NCBI RefSeq assembly: GCF_025398155.2
Contig: NZ_CP104562.2
Span: 5,890,001-5,954,000, forward strand
DNA from: Roseateles amylovorans
Lineage (GTDB): Bacteria; Pseudomonadota; Gammaproteobacteria; Burkholderiales; Burkholderiaceae_C
Length of the DNA stretch: 64,000 bases
Direction: 5' to 3'
Each line of letters starts with the position of its first letter. Positions within the stretch are counted from its first letter, which is position 1. Under the pieces are notes generated by a model that had not been told where the DNA came from, searched no databases, and saw only the letters and a program-made list of their open reading frames with translations. This document shows positions 63,028-64,000 of this stretch, one piece after another. A program made the translations under genes and the position numbers.

Positions 63028-63400
63028 TCCATCCTCCCTCGGAAACGCATCCTGAGACATTGAGACCACAGCGGCAAGCGCGTGGCGTCATCCCGCCCAG
63101 CGGACGGTCGATGACGCAGCGATTGTGAGGCCAGAATGCGCCACCACAAGCGGTTCCGCCAAGGGTCATGGTCTCTGAAGGGGTGGTCCACCCAAGAGGG
63201 GGTGGTCGCCGGACAACCATTGGCTGAGGCACCGCCTCCGCCTAGGTGGCAGTGGGTACTGGGCCGTGCGGGCGCAGGTTCAGGCGCAGGTTCAGGCGCA
63301 GGTGCAGGTGCACCTGCGGGTGCAGCAGGTGCAGCAGGTGCAGAGGCTGGTGCCGCCTGCGCGCGGCGGGCTCAGGAGCCGCGTCCGGCCACTCGCAGGC
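63028..63400. other. Intergenic region between GST and sppA genes
   Basis: 373 bp. The left 100 bp are the sppA upstream region, with no evident promoter. The right part is a purine-rich, repeat-laden stretch (63271-63345). An open plus-strand frame crosses it but consists of Ala/Gly repeats. Confidence 0.5.
63271..63345. repeat. Low-complexity tandem repeats of GCAGGTTCAGGC and GCAGGT type
   Basis: The 12-bp unit GCAGGTTCAGGC occurs twice in full and once in part, then degenerates to GCAGGT and GTGCAGCAG units. CAGGTGCACCTG within it is self-complementary. It lies just beyond the GST stop codon. Confidence 0.8.
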
Positions 63401-64000
63401 TCAGCTCGCGGCGGGTGGTACCGTGTCCTGGAAGCTCGACCGGGTCATCAGCTTCTCGAAATGACGGGCCAGATTGGGATGCGCCGCACGCCAATCGATG
63501 TCGGCGAAGCGGAAATCCAGATAGCCCAGCGCGCAGCCGAGTGCGACATCGGCCAGTGTGAAGTGATTGCCGGAGCACCAGTTCTTGTCGGCCAGGCCTT
63601 GGCCCATGGCCTGCAGCGAGGCGCGCACCTTGGCCATCTGGCGGTCGATCCAGGCGGGGCTGCGCTGGGCGTCGCTGCGACCGCTCCAGGTTTCCTCCAG
63701 CCGGGCGGCCACGCAGGCGTCCACCAGGCCATCGGCCAGGGCTTCCCAGGTCCGCACCTCGCAGCGCTCGCGGCCGCGTTCGGGGATGAGACGGCCGACC
63801 GGGGACAGGGTGTCCACATATTCGACGATCACCCGCGAATCGAACATGGCGCCCGTGATCGAGTCCTGGCCTTCCATGACCAGGCAAGGCACCTTGCCCA
63901 GCGGGTTCATCTTGAGGATGTTGTCACTGCCCCAGACGTCCTCCAGCTCGAACTGGTAGTCGAGCTTCTTTTCCGCCATGACGATGCGGACCTTGCGGAC
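63401..64000 (-). CDS. Glutathione S-transferase family protein (5' end outside window)
   Basis: The minus frame runs to the window edge; residues VRKVRIVMAEKKLDYQFE show that the ATG at 63979 is internal and that the start with the usual SPFVRK motif lies a few codons outside. The thioredoxin-like N-terminal domain has NPLGKVPCLVMEG (cis-Pro) and an Asp-Ser pair in MFDSRVIVEYVD. The helical C-terminal domain includes GNHFTLADVALGCALGYLDF with the conserved capping Asp. It probably conjugates or reduces substrates with glutathione; the substrate is unknown. Confidence 0.92.
   Translation of the reverse strand, partial: VRKVRIVMAEKKLDYQFELEDVWGSDNILKMNPLGKVPCLVMEGQDSITGAMFDSRVIVEYVDTLSPVGRLIPERGRERCEVRTWEALADGLVDACVAARLEETWSGRSDAQRSPAWIDRQMAKVRASLQAMGQGLADKNWCSGNHFTLADVALGCALGYLDFRFADIDWRAAHPNLARHFEKLMTRSSFQDTVPPAAS

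Noticed and set aside
63136..63561. Plus-strand frame encoding Ala/Gly repeats
   Set aside because: The composition comes from the tandem repeats at 63271-63345, and the end is antisense to the GST gene.

Overview
The window is a high-GC, densely coded chromosomal segment of a betaproteobacterium, most probably of the order Burkholderiales (Roseateles/Mitsuaria/Rubrivivax-like). Grounds: an Omp32-type porin, metX-metW with 4-bp overlap, lptD-surA-rsmA, an amgK-type kinase divergent from lptD, a MaeB-type malic enzyme, thiL-pgpA-pncC, and a short NtrX-like regulator. Both window ends cut genes (ntrY on the left, a glutathione S-transferase on the right).

Layout. 1-2.0 kb: NtrY-like kinase (partial), an NtrX-like regulator without an AAA+ domain, and tRNA-Phe(GAA) with terminator. 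2.0-6.1 kb: an accessory patch next to the tRNA, with a HipBA toxin-antitoxin pair, a phased array of AATTCCGAA sites in front of it, and two tandem paralogues of unknown function that share a duplicated leader. 6.2-8.1 kb: exported truncated haemoglobin, a DUF3034-like outer-membrane protein and glyoxalase I. 8.4-11.6 kb: porin, fatty acid hydroxylase/sterol desaturase, histidine phosphatase, DUF1840. 11.8-15.2 kb: a two-gene cyclic-di-GMP module (HD-GYP; PAS-PAS-GGDEF-EAL with a degenerate GGDEF). 15.4-20.8 kb: 3-oxoadipyl-CoA-type thiolase, PcaR/PobR-type IclR regulator, PaaH-type dehydrogenase and a LiuC-like hydratase. 21-23 kb: M13 peptidase.

23.3-35.2 kb is a carbohydrate uptake locus. 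One minus-strand run encodes a TonB-dependent receptor, a solute-binding protein, two ABC permeases, a GH1 beta-glucosidase, glucokinase and an NTF2-like protein. A flavin-dependent tryptophan halogenase homologue is divergent and a LacI-type regulator follows it. Two TGACA(A/T)CGTTGTCA operators lie in the divergent intergenic region, each overlapping the -35 box of one promoter. I infer that the locus imports a beta-glucoside across both membranes, hydrolyses it and phosphorylates the glucose under LacI-type control. No ABC ATPase is encoded in it.

35.2-43 kb: pncC, pgpA, thiL, a FixJ-like two-component pair and maeB. 43.4-48.1 kb: secreted barnase-type RNase with barstar, then a PKD-repeat lipoprotein flanked by two decayed ISL3 transposase remnants and a tRNA-like fragment. 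48.2-54.2 kb: rsmA, surA, lptD and amgK. 54.2-59 kb: LysR regulator with an Ala-rich tail, M20 peptidase, alpha/beta hydrolase and aspartoacylase-like protein. 59-60.9 kb: metX-metW behind a SAM-II riboswitch and terminator. 61.1-64 kb: SppA peptidase and partial GST.

Most promising for new biology: the tandem unknown paralogues with duplicated leader beside hipBA, the 50-bp phased operator array, the halogenase homologue inside a sugar-uptake regulon, and the SerPro-coding hexanucleotide repeat in the solute-binding protein gene. No CRISPR array, prophage or intact insertion sequence was seen.
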